Shown here: piece after piece, positions 40,316 to 40,982 of the stretch | Position numbering within the stretch: position 1 is the stretch's first letter | Layout: each line of letters opens with the position of its first letter | Source: an uncultured Clostridia bacterium | Lineage (GTDB): Bacteria; Bacillota; Clostridia; Lachnospirales; CAG-274 | Direction: 5' to 3' | Length of the DNA: 40,982 nt | NCBI GenBank assembly: GCA_947624015.1 | Contig: CANQIA010000017.1 | Coordinates: 1-40,982 of the forward strand | Program-made: the position numbers and the translations under genes | Notes under the pieces: generated by a model | Databases searched by the model: none | Told to the model about the DNA's origin: nothing | Seen by the model: only the letters and a program-made list of their open reading frames with translations

Positions 40316-40498
40316 ATGAGAATAATGAATACTGAAATGAATATTGATACCGGCTGTATTCCCTTTGAGGAATATATAAAGGTAGAGGAGCTTGCTTTTG
40401 CATATGTTCCCAGTCAAAAAATATGCAGTTATTTCGAGCCGATGGAAAGTCTTGTAAACGGTACGGTCTTTCCAAGCTTATACAAACCATATAAATAG
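40316..40498 (+). CDS. cotJA: Spore coat associated protein CotJA
   Basis: A 60-residue protein with the CotJA features: LAFAYVPSQ, then a YFEPMESLVNGTVFPSLYKPY ending. It belongs to the inner spore coat and works with CotJB and CotJC. GGCGGTG precedes ATG; a second in-frame ATG three codons later is possible. Nine bp before cotJB. Confidence 0.9.
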   Translation: MRIMNTEMNIDTGCIPFEEYIKVEELAFAYVPSQKICSYFEPMESLVNGTVFPSLYKPYK

Positions 40499-40507
40499 GA
40501 GGCAGTT

Positions 40508-40789
40508 ATGGACAAAAATCAGCTTTTAAAGCGTCTTACGGTGTTGGATTTTATAGCTGTTGACTTACAGCTTTATCTTGATACACATCCCGATGATACG
40601 GAAGCAATAGATAAATACAATTCGGTCATAAAGGAAGCGGATATGCTGAGGATGAAGTACGAAGAGCTTATAGGTCCTCTTTATTCCTTCCGTTCCGCCA
40701 ATATGGGCGACACCTTCAAGTGGGTAGAAACGCCATGGCCATGGCAGCCGTCAGCAAACTTTAATATAAATGAGGAGGATAACAAATAA
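40508..40789 (+). CDS. cotJB: Spore coat protein CotJB
   Basis: A 93-residue protein typical of CotJB: helical start (LLKRLTVLDFIAVDLQLYLDTHP), central helix and the tryptophan-rich tail KWVETPWPWQP. AGGAGG precedes ATG. Its TAA overlaps the cotJC start (TAATG). Confidence 0.93.
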   Translation: MDKNQLLKRLTVLDFIAVDLQLYLDTHPDDTEAIDKYNSVIKEADMLRMKYEELIGPLYSFRSANMGDTFKWVETPWPWQPSANFNINEEDNK

Positions 40790-40982
40790 TGTGGATATAT
40801 GAAAAGAAACTTGAATTTCCTGTCAAGATAAAAAAGACAGATCCTGCTCTTGCTAAGGTTATTATAAGTCAGTTTGGCGGACCCGACGGCGAGCTTGCCG
40901 CTTCTCTCAGATATATAAGCCAGAGATTTGCTGCTGTTACGCCTGAGTCAAAGGCAACTCTTTCAGATATTGGCACAGAAGA
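40789..40982 (+). CDS. cotJC: Spore coat protein CotJC, manganese-catalase-like (partial)
   Basis: The first 64 residues are present, the rest lies beyond the window. MWIYEKKLEFPVKI and ISQFGGPDGELAASLRYISQRF are typical of CotJC, a member of the manganese catalase (ferritin-like) family in the spore coat. GAGGAGG lies 11 bases before ATG. Confidence 0.93.
   Translation, partial: MWIYEKKLEFPVKIKKTDPALAKVIISQFGGPDGELAASLRYISQRFAAVTPESKATLSDIGTE

Overview
The window looks like a chromosomal segment of a spore-forming, anaerobic, low-GC member of the Clostridia, probably Lachnospirales-like. Evidence for this: spo0A, spoIVB, yyaC, a DacF-type carboxypeptidase and a cotJABC spore-coat cluster are all present; pyruvate phosphate dikinase, CodY and a one-chain glycyl-tRNA synthetase fit the same group; coding sequences favour ATA (Ile) and AGA (Arg); ribosome-binding sites are strong GGAGG types; spacers are AT-rich with TTGACA/TATAAT promoters. 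No phage, transposase, CRISPR array, rRNA or tRNA gene was recognised. Most of the window is ordinary core genome.

Layout. 1-0.83 kb: tail of a plus-strand gene, then engB on the minus strand. 0.83-1.44 kb: a 611-bp gene-free stretch full of inverted repeats, including a possible small-RNA gene and two copies of a hairpin module. 1.44-4.3 kb: minus-strand signalling operon (HPt, GGDEF, REC/HD-GYP). 4.4-5.8 kb: bioY converging on a cyclophilin lipoprotein. 5.9-6.4 kb: yyaC. 6.6-8.3 kb: plus-strand pair encoding an MPN/JAMM-like, membrane-anchored LysM protein and a minimal histidine kinase. 8.4-11.1 kb: ppdK. 11.2-19.3 kb: eight packed minus-strand genes, comM-dprA-topA-codY-DUF402-radC-pspC-glyS. 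19.4-21.9 kb: secG-rnr. 21.95-25.0 kb: mutS2 and an OmpR-type regulator. 25.2-29.2 kb: dacF-rluB, spoIVB and spo0A. 29.4-30.1 kb: secreted stalk-domain protein. 30.1-32.2 kb: kdgK-kduI for uronate breakdown. 32.4-34.5 kb: padR, a DUF1700 membrane protein and an unknown anchored protein. 34.8-37.3 kb: two tandem htrA proteases. 37.4-39.8 kb: leuS. 39.96-40.2 kb: a small unknown protein. 40.3 kb to the end: cotJA, cotJB and the start of cotJC.

The most unusual points are protein variants in otherwise standard places. Spo0A has Asn-Asn instead of the acidic pair of its receiver pocket and Ala instead of the conserved Thr/Ser. CodY is about 70 residues short, and the missing part corresponds to the centre of the GAF domain where branched-chain amino acids bind. 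The LysM protein carries what looks like an MPN fold whose zinc ligands are gone, and it is translationally coupled to a kinase that has no sensor of its own. Several promoters carry perfect palindromes (kdgK, padR, spo0A, the LysM operon) that look like operators. The region at 0.94-1.37 kb and the kdgK-kduI spacer hold RNA-like secondary structure that no recognised feature explains.
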